NCBI GenBank assembly: GCA_021795095.1
Contig: JAJYPU010000043.1
Coordinates: 1 to 13,252 of the forward strand
Length of the DNA stretch: 13,252 nt
Reading direction: 5' to 3'
From: Actinomycetes bacterium
GTDB taxonomy: Bacteria > Actinomycetota > Acidimicrobiia > Acidimicrobiales > RAAP-2
Below, in pieces: positions 7,077-13,252 of this stretch. The translations under genes and the position numbers were made by a program. Position 1 is the first letter of the stretch; every line of letters begins with the position of its first letter. The notes beneath the pieces are model-generated. The model was given only the letters and a program-made list of their open reading frames with translations. It was not told the DNA's origin and searched no databases.

Positions 7077-7643
7077 TTAGAGCAACCCGCTCTCCACGAG
7101 GATGAGTATCCCCAAGGCGACGTAGATCCAGGGAACAAGCCGTCGGGCAGTGGTCTCGCCGACGGTGCTGACGCCCGGGTGACGGGTCAGGGCCCGCGCA
7201 CTGAGCAAGAACAGAACTTCGAAAAACGCGAATACGAAGACGGTGAGGATCCCGTCGACGACGCCATCGGTGCGCAGCAAGGGGATCCACACGCCGAGGT
7301 TGTCGCCACCGAGAGCGATCGTGACCGCGGCGGTGGTGATTGCGCCTCGTCGATACGTCGTGGTGGCGCGCGCGTCGCGGTGGCGCCACCGGAACCACGC
7401 CATCGACCACGGTGCGAGACAGAACAGGCCGGTCCACTGGGCCGGCACGGCGGTCAGCGCCGAGCCGACCGCCGCGGCCACGATGACCAGGGCGGTGACT
7501 CCGACGGCCTGGGCGATTGATACCCGGCGGTAACGCGTGGGCTCGGTGACGAGGAGCTGCGCGACGAAGGCGAAGTAGTTGTCGAACATTGTGCCGACGT
7601 AGGCGACCGATGACAGGACCACTACGTCGAGTACCGAGTGCAC
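7077..7643 (-). CDS. CadD-family transporter (cadmium resistance type)
   Basis: 188 aa, very close to the usual CadD length (about 190-205). It has about five hydrophobic segments. Residues 109-122 carry IALGGDNLGVWIPL, the CadD hallmark GGDN-GV-IP, and an N-terminal FDNYFAF echoes the family's N/DD motif. CadD belongs to the LysE superfamily; characterised members confer Cd2+ resistance, probably by efflux, although substrates of distant members are unproven. The start is GTG at 7643. It is preceded by TAAGGT at 6 nt, which can be read as a leaderless -10 or, less likely, as a weak AAGG ribosome site. The gene diverges from the PLP dehydratase and is followed by the MFS gene, perhaps as a two-gene efflux unit. 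No ArsR/CmtR-type metal regulator is beside it. Confidence 0.8.
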   Translation of the reverse strand: MHSVLDVVVLSSVAYVGTMFDNYFAFVAQLLVTEPTRYRRVSIAQAVGVTALVIVAAAVGSALTAVPAQWTGLFCLAPWSMAWFRWRHRDARATTTYRRGAITTAAVTIALGGDNLGVWIPLLRTDGVVDGILTVFVFAFFEVLFLLSARALTRHPGVSTVGETTARRLVPWIYVALGILILVESGLL

Positions 7644-7655
7644 GGGCCGACCTTA
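7644..7655 (-). promoter_or_regulatory. Putative leaderless promoter -10 (TAAGGT) of the CadD-like gene
   Basis: Minus-strand TAAGGT (7655-7650), then 6 nt, then GTG (7643). This fits TANNNT-N6-start. Caveat: AAGG inside it could also act as a weak Shine-Dalgarno. Confidence 0.45.
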
Positions 7656-7690
7656 CCCGTGGGGAACTGAACCAGACGAACCACCCCAAC

Positions 7691-7696
7691 TAAGGT
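7691..7696 (+). promoter_or_regulatory. Possible -10 (TAAGGT) of the dehydratase gene in a divergent spacer
   Basis: TAAGGT, identical to the hexamer of the divergent CadD-like gene, lies 18 nt before ATG 7715. The predicted transcript start would fall near 7703, close to GGAGG. The two divergent -10 elements are about 35 bp apart, so their upstream elements must share 7656-7690, which holds GAACCA twice (7669-7674 and 7678-7683). Confidence 0.35.
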
Positions 7697-7701
7697 GAAC
7701 G

Positions 7702-7706
7702 CGGAG
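7702..7706 (+). promoter_or_regulatory. Ribosome binding site (GGAGG) of the dehydratase gene
   Basis: GGAGG stands 8 nt before ATG 7715 and fixes that start, in contrast to the neighbouring genes that lack a clear site. Confidence 0.6.
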
Positions 7707-7714
7707 GTTCCCCC

Positions 7715-8683
7715 ATGATTCGACACGTCGCGGCGCCGACACCCGATCAGCTGGAGACCGCACGCGCGGTCATCGCTCGCTATCTCGACCCCACTCCGGC
7801 CGTGACGCTCAACATGCGCGACCGTCTCGTGACCGCGAAGCTGGAGGGACTGCAGGTCACCGGTTCGTTCAAGGTGCGAGGGGCGCTCAGTGCGATCGAC
7901 GCGGCGCACCGCGAGGACCCGTCAGGCGCGGTCATCACGTCGTCGGCCGGTAATCACGGCCTCGGCATCGCTCACGCGTCGATGCTGCTTGGCGTGCCCG
8001 CCACCGTCGTCGTGCCAGCGAACGCCTCGATCGCGAAGGTGCAGAAACTTCGTCGCTACGACATCGAACTGATCCAGGTGGGTTCGAGCTACGACGAGGC
8101 CCAGGCCCACGCGCTCGAGCTGGCCAGCCATCGGGGCATCCGCTACATCTCACCGTTCAACGACACCAGCGTCATCGCGGGACAGGCGACGGTCTTCGAC
8201 GAGCTCATCGAACAGGTCCCCGACCTCGAGCACCTCGTCGTACCGGTGGGCGGCGGTGGACTGATCGCAGGCATCCTCTTGTCGCGCGAAGCCCACGGCC
8301 GGGGCGACGTGCGTATCACCGGCGTCCAGCCCGAGGAGAGCGCCGCGATGTACCACGTGCTGCGGGGCACTCCGATGGAGGAGGTCGTGCACCACGAGAC
8401 GATCGCGGACGGACTGGCGGGAGGCGGTGACGATGGCGCGGTGACCAATGAGCTCATCGCCCGCTACGGCGTGCCCCTGGTACTCGTTCCCGAGGTCGCG
8501 ATCCGCCATGGGGTCCGCGAGGTCGCGGAGAATTCGGGACTCGTGATGGAGGGTTCGGCCACCACGGCCTACGCCGCGATCACGTCGGACGTGGTCGGCG
8601 ACGCGACCTCGCGCATTGGCTTCATCGCGAGCGGGCGCAACATCGCCCACGAACTCTTCATCGAGCTGCTCGGCACGGCGTGA
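7715..8683 (+). CDS. PLP-dependent threonine/serine dehydratase-like enzyme (fold type II)
   Basis: 322 aa. Fold type II PLP signatures are complete: TGSFKVRGA with the Schiff-base lysine K53, the phosphate/substrate loop SSAGNHG (76-82), the glycine-rich phosphate site GGGGLIAG (179-186), and SGRN (306-309) with the serine expected to contact the PLP ring nitrogen. The length and lack of a C-terminal ACT domain match short catabolic-type threonine/serine ammonia-lyases, which turn threonine into 2-oxobutyrate or serine into pyruvate plus ammonia. The long allosteric biosynthetic IlvA has an extra regulatory domain. Serine racemase, hydroxyaspartate dehydratase and EutB-type enzymes share this architecture and cannot be excluded. 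Its own GGAGG site and a divergent spacer suggest it is the first gene of a plus-strand run. Confidence 0.88.
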   Translation: MIRHVAAPTPDQLETARAVIARYLDPTPAVTLNMRDRLVTAKLEGLQVTGSFKVRGALSAIDAAHREDPSGAVITSSAGNHGLGIAHASMLLGVPATVVVPANASIAKVQKLRRYDIELIQVGSSYDEAQAHALELASHRGIRYISPFNDTSVIAGQATVFDELIEQVPDLEHLVVPVGGGGLIAGILLSREAHGRGDVRITGVQPEESAAMYHVLRGTPMEEVVHHETIADGLAGGGDDGAVTNELIARYGVPLVLVPEVAIRHGVREVAENSGLVMEGSATTAYAAITSDVVGDATSRIGFIASGRNIAHELFIELLGTA

Positions 8684-8709
8684 GCGCTGTCGCGGTACGC
8701 GTGGCTCAC

Positions 8710-8721
8710 TAGGGTGGACGC
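8710..8721 (+). promoter_or_regulatory. Putative leaderless promoter -10 (TAGGGT) of the 8722 gene
   Basis: TAGGGT (8710-8715), then 6 nt, then ATG (8722). Read as a -10, the transcript would start at the A of ATG. The embedded AGGG could instead serve as a ribosome site at 7 nt spacing, so the reading is not unique. Confidence 0.45.
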
Positions 8722-9531
8722 ATGGCACTTTCAAAGCGGGCGGGCGCAATCGCGCTGGTCGTGGTCGCATTTGCGCTGACGGTGATGGGTATCGTCGTCG
8801 CCGCCACCGACACGAATCCGGGCTCGAATAACACCGACGCACTTGCGCTCAATGGGTACCCGCCCAAGTCGGCCGACCTCGCCGTGGCGATCACGACCGG
8901 GCGGGCCTATTCGGTGAACGCCGATGTGCACGTCAATTTCGTGACCAACAGCGTCGACGCCACAGTGCAGGTGCCCTTTGCCTTCTCCTCGATCAACGCT
9001 GACCTGCGACTGGTGAATCGTCACCTCTACGCCGGCCTCTCCAACCTCCAGTCGATCATCGGACGCTCGTGGGTGTCCACGCCGATGAAGACGCCGTCGC
9101 TCTACGGGTATTCCTTGGAGATGACCAAACCCGACATCGCCTTGATCTCGGGGTACACCCGTAAGACCGTCACCACCTCGGACTCGGTCACCACGTACAA
9201 CTTCTACCGCGATCACACGACGATTCGCGCACCGGCGGGGCTGCCCGTGACGCTGCCCACGCTCGCGACCGTCGATTTCAGCATCTCGGTGGGCAGTCAG
9301 GGCGAGTTGACAGGGCTCGGACTCACGGTCACCTCGAAGCGCTCCACCGCGGCGATCACCGTGTCAGTGCTCTCCTACAACCGGCCGGCCATGATCGTCG
9401 CGCCCCCGGCCAAGGACGTGCTGCCGGTCACGAAGTCGATCCTGAAGAAGCTGTTCGGCTCGTCGTCGTCGATACCGTCGCTGCTCGCACCGAAGAATGT
9501 CGCGGCACTGGGTCAGATCCGACTCAGTTAG
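8722..9531 (+). CDS. Exported or N-terminally anchored protein of unknown function
   Basis: 269 aa, not recognised. Residues 6-28 form one strong hydrophobic helix after a short basic start (MALSKRAG), so it is either secreted or held by a signal anchor. There is no lipobox cysteine. The rest is soluble and strand-rich: a stretch VNADVHVNFVTNSVDATVQVP, a segment HLYAGLSNLQSIIGRSWVSTP near residues 97-117, and a C-terminal IVAPPAKDVLPV. The 'visible strand, small residue, then L--L-G--W' pattern recalls mycobacterial LppX/LprG-type lipid-carrier lipoproteins, but the match is weak and the lipid anchor is missing. It follows the dehydratase by 38 bp and abuts the DUF1345-like gene. Function is left open. 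Confidence 0.7.
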   Translation: MALSKRAGAIALVVVAFALTVMGIVVAATDTNPGSNNTDALALNGYPPKSADLAVAITTGRAYSVNADVHVNFVTNSVDATVQVPFAFSSINADLRLVNRHLYAGLSNLQSIIGRSWVSTPMKTPSLYGYSLEMTKPDIALISGYTRKTVTTSDSVTTYNFYRDHTTIRAPAGLPVTLPTLATVDFSISVGSQGELTGLGLTVTSKRSTAAITVSVLSYNRPAMIVAPPAKDVLPVTKSILKKLFGSSSSIPSLLAPKNVAALGQIRLS

Positions 9532-9540
9532 TCTTCGGGC
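9529..9540 (+). promoter_or_regulatory. Putative leaderless promoter -10 (TAGTCT) built from a stop codon
   Basis: TAGTCT spans 9529-9534, and its first three bases are the TAG stop of the preceding gene. Six nt later comes the GTG (9541) of the next gene. No Shine-Dalgarno-like core is present in the 20 nt upstream, which makes the leaderless reading stronger here than at neighbouring genes. Confidence 0.45.
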
Positions 9541-10179
9541 GTGAGCGACGTCCACCCCGAACCACGTTGGCCCGCGTCCCTGGCGCTCGTCGTGTGCGTC
9601 GCGCTCTACGTGATACTGCCCAGTCGGTTGGTCATCGGTCCTCGGTGGCTGGTCCCGACGCTGATCGTCCTGCCGCTCGTACCGCTCTCACTGCGACGAC
9701 ACCGGCACCCCAACGAGTCCCCGGTCGTGCGCCACCTGACGATCATCCTCATCGCGCTCATCAGCGCGGCCAACGTGGTGTCGATGGCCCTGCTCGTGCG
9801 CCATCTGCTCACGAGCAACGTCACCCAAGGTCGTGAACTGGTGTACTCGGCCATCGCCATCTGGATTACCAACGTCGTCATCTACGGGCTGTGGTTCTGG
9901 GAGATCGACCGCGGCGGCCCGCACCGTCGCGCGGGCAACACCACCGCGTGGCCGGACATCCAGTTCCCCCAGATGGAGAACCCCCACCTCGCGCCCCCCG
10001 ACTGGTACCCGCGCTTCACGGACTACCTCTACACGTCCTTCGCCAACGGCACGAGCTTCGCCCCCGCGGACGCGATGCCCCTTAGCGCGCGTGCGAAGGC
10101 CCTTTTCGCCTCTGAATCGATCGTGTCACTGGTCACCATTGCAGTGGTCGCCGCTCGCGCGGTGAACATCCTGCACTGA
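9541..10179 (+). CDS. DUF1345-like conserved integral membrane protein
   Basis: 212 aa from a GTG start 9 bp after the previous stop. Hydrophobic segments lie at about residues 12-27, 37-50, 66-88, 100-121 and 192-209. Conserved-looking landmarks are WFWEIDRGGPHRR (118-130), PDIQFPQMENPHLAPPDW (138-155), then DYLYTSFANGTSFAPADAMPLS (161-182) and a terminal ARAVNIL. The DYLY-SF-NG--F---D segment and closing AVNIL resemble the C-terminal signature of DUF1345 proteins. The re-entrant look of that segment is reminiscent of ion-channel pores, but this is speculation. Role unknown. The stop is 1 bp from the convergent oxidoreductase stop. Confidence 0.75.
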   Translation: MSDVHPEPRWPASLALVVCVALYVILPSRLVIGPRWLVPTLIVLPLVPLSLRRHRHPNESPVVRHLTIILIALISAANVVSMALLVRHLLTSNVTQGRELVYSAIAIWITNVVIYGLWFWEIDRGGPHRRAGNTTAWPDIQFPQMENPHLAPPDWYPRFTDYLYTSFANGTSFAPADAMPLSARAKALFASESIVSLVTIAVVAARAVNILH

Positions 10180-10180
10180 C

Positions 10181-11563
10181 TCAACCCATCAAACGCTCGA
10201 CCCACCGGCTCGCGCGGCTGGGCGTGTCGTGTCGGCGCTCGTGGTGGTCGGCCCACGTCGCGGCGCCCAGCCCGGCGTTGATGCCAACCCAGCGCAGCGG
10301 TTCGTACTCCCAGGGTCGAGACCGGTGCTCGACGAAGGGTAGGCGCGTGAACTCAGTCTCGGCTTCGGGCTCCACGATCAGGTCCGCCATTGCGCTCGCT
10401 GCGACGCGGCTGAGCACGACGCCGTCGCCCGTGTAACCCCCGACGCTCGCCAGACCCGTATTGCGGTCGAGTCGCACGGCGGGCTCGTGATCGCGCGGCA
10501 TCGCGAGGGGGCCACCCCAGCGGTGGGTGATCGACCCGGGCAGTGACGGGAACAGACCACGCAAGGTCGTCTCAAGCAGCGAGAAGACCTTCGAGCTCTG
10601 ATCGAAACGTGCTTCGACCGTCGAGCCGAAGTGATACGGCGCACCGCGCCCGCCGAAGGCGATTCGGTCGTCGGCGGTTCGCTGGCCGTATATGACGAGG
10701 TGTCGCCCGTCCGCGAAGGTCTCGAAGTTGCGCAGGCCGACCTCGTCCCAGAACGAGCGGGGCAGGGGTTCGGTAGCAATCATCAGCGAGTAGAGCGGTA
10801 CGACTGTGCGGCGCTCGCCCGGCAAGGTCGGCGTGTAGCCCTCGGTGGCGCGCACGACGTAGGTGGCGTGCACCGAGCCGTTCGTCGTGACGACGGTGGC
10901 GCGCCGACGGGCGTCTCCTCCCATGATCCGGGTGACTGCCGTACCTTCGACGATGGTCGCACCGGCGCGTTCGACCGCGCGGGCGAGTCCCCGGACCAGT
11001 TTCGCGGGGTGGAGCCGTGCGCAGTGGGGAGTGAACAACGCGCCGCGCGCGTGATCGACCACACCGCGTTCGCGCGCCTCGGTCTCGTCGAGCCACCGCA
11101 CATCAGTCACGCCGTTGGCGTGCAGCTCGTCAACCTCGGCGCGCAGGCGCGACGCTTGGACCTCGCCACGCGCGAACACCAGGGTGCCACCGCGTACGAA
11201 GTCGGCGTCGATGCCGTCGGCCGCAGCCGCCGCTCCGAGGTCATCCACCGCCCGTTCCAACGTCTGTCGAAGGTGTGTCGCTGCGTCGGCGCCGTAGGCG
11301 TTTCGAACGGCGGTCGCGCTCTGGGGGTAGAGGGCCGAGGCCCAACCGCCGTTACGCCCCGACGCCCCAAAGCCGCAGACCGACTTTTCGATGACGAGCA
11401 CGCGCAGACTCGGATCACGGCGAAGGACTTCCCGGGCCGTCCAGAGGCCCGTGAAGCCGCCGCCGACGATCGCGACGTCCACGTCCGCGTGTGCGTTCAA
11501 GGTCGGTCGTGCGACCACGTCCTCTTGCATCGTGGACCACCAGAGCGAAGCTGGCGGTCGCAT
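10181..11563 (-). CDS. FAD-dependent amine/amino-acid oxidoreductase (PuuB/OrdL-like, DAO superfamily)
   Basis: 460 aa. The N-terminus has SLWWSTM, common in this subfamily, then a Rossmann FAD site DVAIVGGGFTGLWTA (29-43) ending in acidic E59, and GASGRNGG (66-73), the DAO-type flavin motif. The C-terminal FAD loop is GYTGDGVVLSR (376-386). The nearest characterised relatives by pattern are gamma-glutamylputrescine oxidase PuuB/OrdL and similar enzymes that oxidise a C-N bond to an imine/aldehyde with O2. The substrate is inferred from context only. The start ATG shares one base with the aminotransferase stop (TGATG at 11565-11561), so translation is coupled. Pairing with a class III aminotransferase and an AsnC-type regulator supports polyamine or omega-amino-acid breakdown. 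Sarcosine or glycine oxidase-like activity is an alternative. Confidence 0.85.
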   Translation of the reverse strand: MRPPASLWWSTMQEDVVARPTLNAHADVDVAIVGGGFTGLWTAREVLRRDPSLRVLVIEKSVCGFGASGRNGGWASALYPQSATAVRNAYGADAATHLRQTLERAVDDLGAAAAADGIDADFVRGGTLVFARGEVQASRLRAEVDELHANGVTDVRWLDETEARERGVVDHARGALFTPHCARLHPAKLVRGLARAVERAGATIVEGTAVTRIMGGDARRRATVVTTNGSVHATYVVRATEGYTPTLPGERRTVVPLYSLMIATEPLPRSFWDEVGLRNFETFADGRHLVIYGQRTADDRIAFGGRGAPYHFGSTVEARFDQSSKVFSLLETTLRGLFPSLPGSITHRWGGPLAMPRDHEPAVRLDRNTGLASVGGYTGDGVVLSRVAASAMADLIVEPEAETEFTRLPFVEHRSRPWEYEPLRWVGINAGLGAATWADHHERRHDTPSRASRWVERLMG

Positions 11564-12996
11564 CAGAGAATCCGCTTGGCCGCTCCAGTGAAGACCTCGC
11601 GAAGCACGCCGACCATGAAGTCGATATCTTCGCGCGTGGAGATGAGCGGTGGCGCGAGCTGCACAACGGGGTCACCGCGGTCGTCCGACCGGCAGATCAA
11701 CCCGCGTCGGAACATCTCGGGCGAGACGTAGCCGCGCAGAAGTCGTTCGGCTTCGTCGCCGGACCAACCCAACTTCGTCTCTTGGTCCTTTACGAGCTCA
11801 ACGCCCCAGAAGTAGCCAGTCCCGCGCACGTCGCCGACGATCGGGATGTCACGCAGCGCGAGCAGGCTCTCGTGGAAGTACTCCTGGTTCGCCTGGACGT
11901 TCTCGATGACGTGCTCGTTCTCGATGATCGAGATGCTCTTGAGCGCCACTGCGCACGAGAGCGGGTGGCCCGCCCAGGTGAAGCCGTGCTGGAAGGCCGT
12001 GTCGTCGTGCTGGAAGGGCTCGGCGATCCGATCGGAGACAATCATCGCGCCGAGTGGTGCGTAGCCCGCCGTGATGCCCTTGGCCGCGGTGATGATGTCG
12101 GGCACGTAGTCGTACTTCTGGCCACCGAACCACGTACCGATTCGTCCGAAGGCGCAAATCACCTCGTCAGAGACGAGCAGGACGCCGTACTTGTCGCAGA
12201 TCTCTCGAACCTTCTGCCAGTACCCCGGGGGTGGCGTGAAGCAGCCACCGGCGTTCTGGACCGGCTCGAGGAACACGGCCGCGATCGTTTCGGGCCCCTC
12301 GCGCAAGATTGCTTCCTCGATCTGCTCGGCCGACCACAGACCGAAGGCCACGAGGTCGTCGGCGTGCTCGGTCGCCCGATAGAAGTTGGTCGGCGGGACC
12401 TTGACGGCGCCGGGGACCAGCGGCTCGAATGGCGTGCGATAGCTCTCGAGGGACGTGATGGTCAGCGCGCCCATGGTGGTGCCGTGGTAGGCGATGTCGC
12501 GGCTGATCACCTTGTAGCGGTCGGTCTCGCCGCGTAGGCGGTGGTACTGACGGGCCAGCTTCCAGGCGCTCTCGACCGCTTCGCCTCCACCAGTGGTGAA
12601 GAAGACTCGATTGAGGTCGCCGGGGGCCAGGCTCGCCAGCTTCTCGGCCAATTCGATGGCCGCAGGGTGCGCGTACGTCCACAGCGGGAAGAACGTCAAC
12701 TCCTTCATCTGCGCGGCGGCCGCGTCGGCGATGTCGGCACGCCCGTGACCGAGCGCGTTAGTGAAGAGGCCCGACAGGCCGTCGAAGTACTCGACGTCGT
12801 TGGCGTCGTAGACACGCGTACCTTCACCGCGCACGATGATCGGCACTTCATTGGACTCCGAGTACGCGCCCATCCGCGACATCTGCAACCACAGATTGCG
12901 CCGGGCACGCTCGGAGTACGCATGGCTCTTGTGTTTCGGATCGTTGACGGCGATGCCGTCAGAGATGATTTCGTGCAACGTCACTTCGTCCCCCAT
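11563..12996 (-). CDS. Class III PLP aminotransferase (omega-amino acid/putrescine:pyruvate type)
   Basis: 477 aa from ATG 12996, or 473 aa from GTG 12984. The GTG gives a GTGA overlap with the regulator stop and has GGGGGA 4 nt upstream, whereas the ATG has no clear ribosome site, so GTG is a real alternative. Class III landmarks (477-aa numbering) are GGGEAVESAWKLAR (136-149), AYHGTTMGAL (169-178), FLEPVQNAGG, the cofactor-binding SDEVICAFGR with D277, and the Schiff-base lysine K306 in ITAAKGITAGYAPLG. The family moves the terminal amino group of putrescine, beta-alanine, GABA or similar amines to pyruvate or 2-oxoglutarate. The sequence looks closest to the putrescine/beta-alanine:pyruvate branch, inferred from motif style. 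It is the middle gene of a three-gene overlapping operon. Confidence 0.9.
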   Translation of the reverse strand: MGDEVTLHEIISDGIAVNDPKHKSHAYSERARRNLWLQMSRMGAYSESNEVPIIVRGEGTRVYDANDVEYFDGLSGLFTNALGHGRADIADAAAAQMKELTFFPLWTYAHPAAIELAEKLASLAPGDLNRVFFTTGGGEAVESAWKLARQYHRLRGETDRYKVISRDIAYHGTTMGALTITSLESYRTPFEPLVPGAVKVPPTNFYRATEHADDLVAFGLWSAEQIEEAILREGPETIAAVFLEPVQNAGGCFTPPPGYWQKVREICDKYGVLLVSDEVICAFGRIGTWFGGQKYDYVPDIITAAKGITAGYAPLGAMIVSDRIAEPFQHDDTAFQHGFTWAGHPLSCAVALKSISIIENEHVIENVQANQEYFHESLLALRDIPIVGDVRGTGYFWGVELVKDQETKLGWSGDEAERLLRGYVSPEMFRRGLICRSDDRGDPVVQLAPPLISTREDIDFMVGVLREVFTGAAKRIL

Positions 12997-13252
12997 GTGT
13001 AGGTCTGCTTTGAAAGTTTCAAATACAGAAATGTCTCGACTTCGGTCACCCCAGGGATGCTCCGAATGGCGTCGTTGAGCAGATGCACCAGGGCCGCGTC
13101 ATCGACGGCGATGACCTCGGCGATGATGTCGAAACTGCCCGCGGTCATAACCACGTAGTTGGCCTCGTCGATCGCGGCGACCCGATCGGCGACCAGGCGC
13201 ACGTCGCCGTGCACCCTGATGCCCACCAGAGCCTCGCGACCGTAGCCGAGCT
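12981..13252 (-). CDS. AsnC/Lrp-family transcriptional regulator, C-terminal part (5' end outside window)
   Basis: The frame stays open to the right edge, and an internal GTG at 13226 is not the true start: upstream codons read LGYGREALVG, the usual lead-in to the effector domain. The visible ~90 residues are a RAM (ligand-sensing) domain with YVVMTAGSFDIIAEV, then LLNDAIRSIPGVTEVETFLYLKL, ending KQTYTWGTK, a tail typical of actinobacterial Lrp relatives near amine-catabolism genes. The DNA-binding helix-turn-helix is beyond the edge. These regulators bind an amino acid or related metabolite as octamers and often control their own operon. Its stop overlaps the aminotransferase start by 4 nt (GTG) or 16 nt (ATG), so it probably senses the pathway's substrate. 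Confidence 0.88.
   Translation of the reverse strand, partial: LGYGREALVGIRVHGDVRLVADRVAAIDEANYVVMTAGSFDIIAEVIAVDDAALVHLLNDAIRSIPGVTEVETFLYLKLSKQTYTWGTK

Noticed and set aside
10631..11731. A 366-residue plus-strand frame across the oxidoreductase
   Set aside because: Antisense shadow of a gene with intact FAD-binding motifs; no start signal or family motif.

Overview
The window reads as a chromosomal segment of a high-GC (roughly two-thirds G+C by eye) Gram-positive actinobacterium, possibly an acidimicrobial lineage. Supporting signs are frequent GTG starts, a Tat-exported solute-binding protein, several gene starts preceded at 6-7 nt by a TANNNT hexamer (the actinobacterial leaderless-promoter pattern), and protein families common in actinobacteria. 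The lineage guess is inference from sequence style only. There is no rRNA, tRNA, CRISPR array, transposase or phage gene, so this looks like ordinary accessory/metabolic chromosome.

Layout. (1) 2-958 (+): 3' part of a secreted-type protein made of tandem ~80-residue DUF5666-like beta repeats, running off the left edge. (2) A strong hairpin terminator (980-1015) separates it from the convergent NCS1 nucleobase permease (2585-1029, -), whose leader holds a perfect 9-bp inverted repeat. (3) 2811-3761 (+): a second exported DUF5666-like repeat protein with an odd C-terminus next to a 20-bp tandem duplication, followed by a terminator (3791-3829). (4) 3976-5874 (+): a Tat-type family 5 (peptide/nickel type) ABC solute-binding protein with no permease or ATPase genes in view. 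(5) A minus-strand pair: CadD-like transporter (7643-7077), then MFS transporter (7040-5877). (6) Divergent from cadD, a plus-strand run: threonine/serine dehydratase-like PLP enzyme (7715-8683), an unknown exported or membrane-anchored protein (8722-9531), and a DUF1345-like membrane protein (9541-10179). (7) A tightly overlapping minus-strand operon entering from the right edge: AsnC/Lrp regulator (partial), class III aminotransferase, PuuB/OrdL-like FAD amine oxidoreductase (13252-10181).

How the genes work together. The clearest functional unit is the right-hand operon. A regulator, a transaminase and an amine oxidoreductase, coupled by overlaps, are what a polyamine/omega-amino-acid catabolic cassette looks like. 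The rest is uptake and efflux (nucleobase permease, solute-binding protein, CadD, MFS) plus amino-acid deamination, consistent with a scavenging heterotroph. The most interesting non-gene signals are the repeated TANNNT-N6/7-start arrangement at four genes (one hexamer built from the previous gene's stop codon), two convergent gene pairs separated by only 1-2 bp, the mosaic repeat structure of the first gene, and the frame-changing 20-bp duplication. No convincing undescribed multi-gene system was seen. No gene-free stretch exceeds 300 bases.
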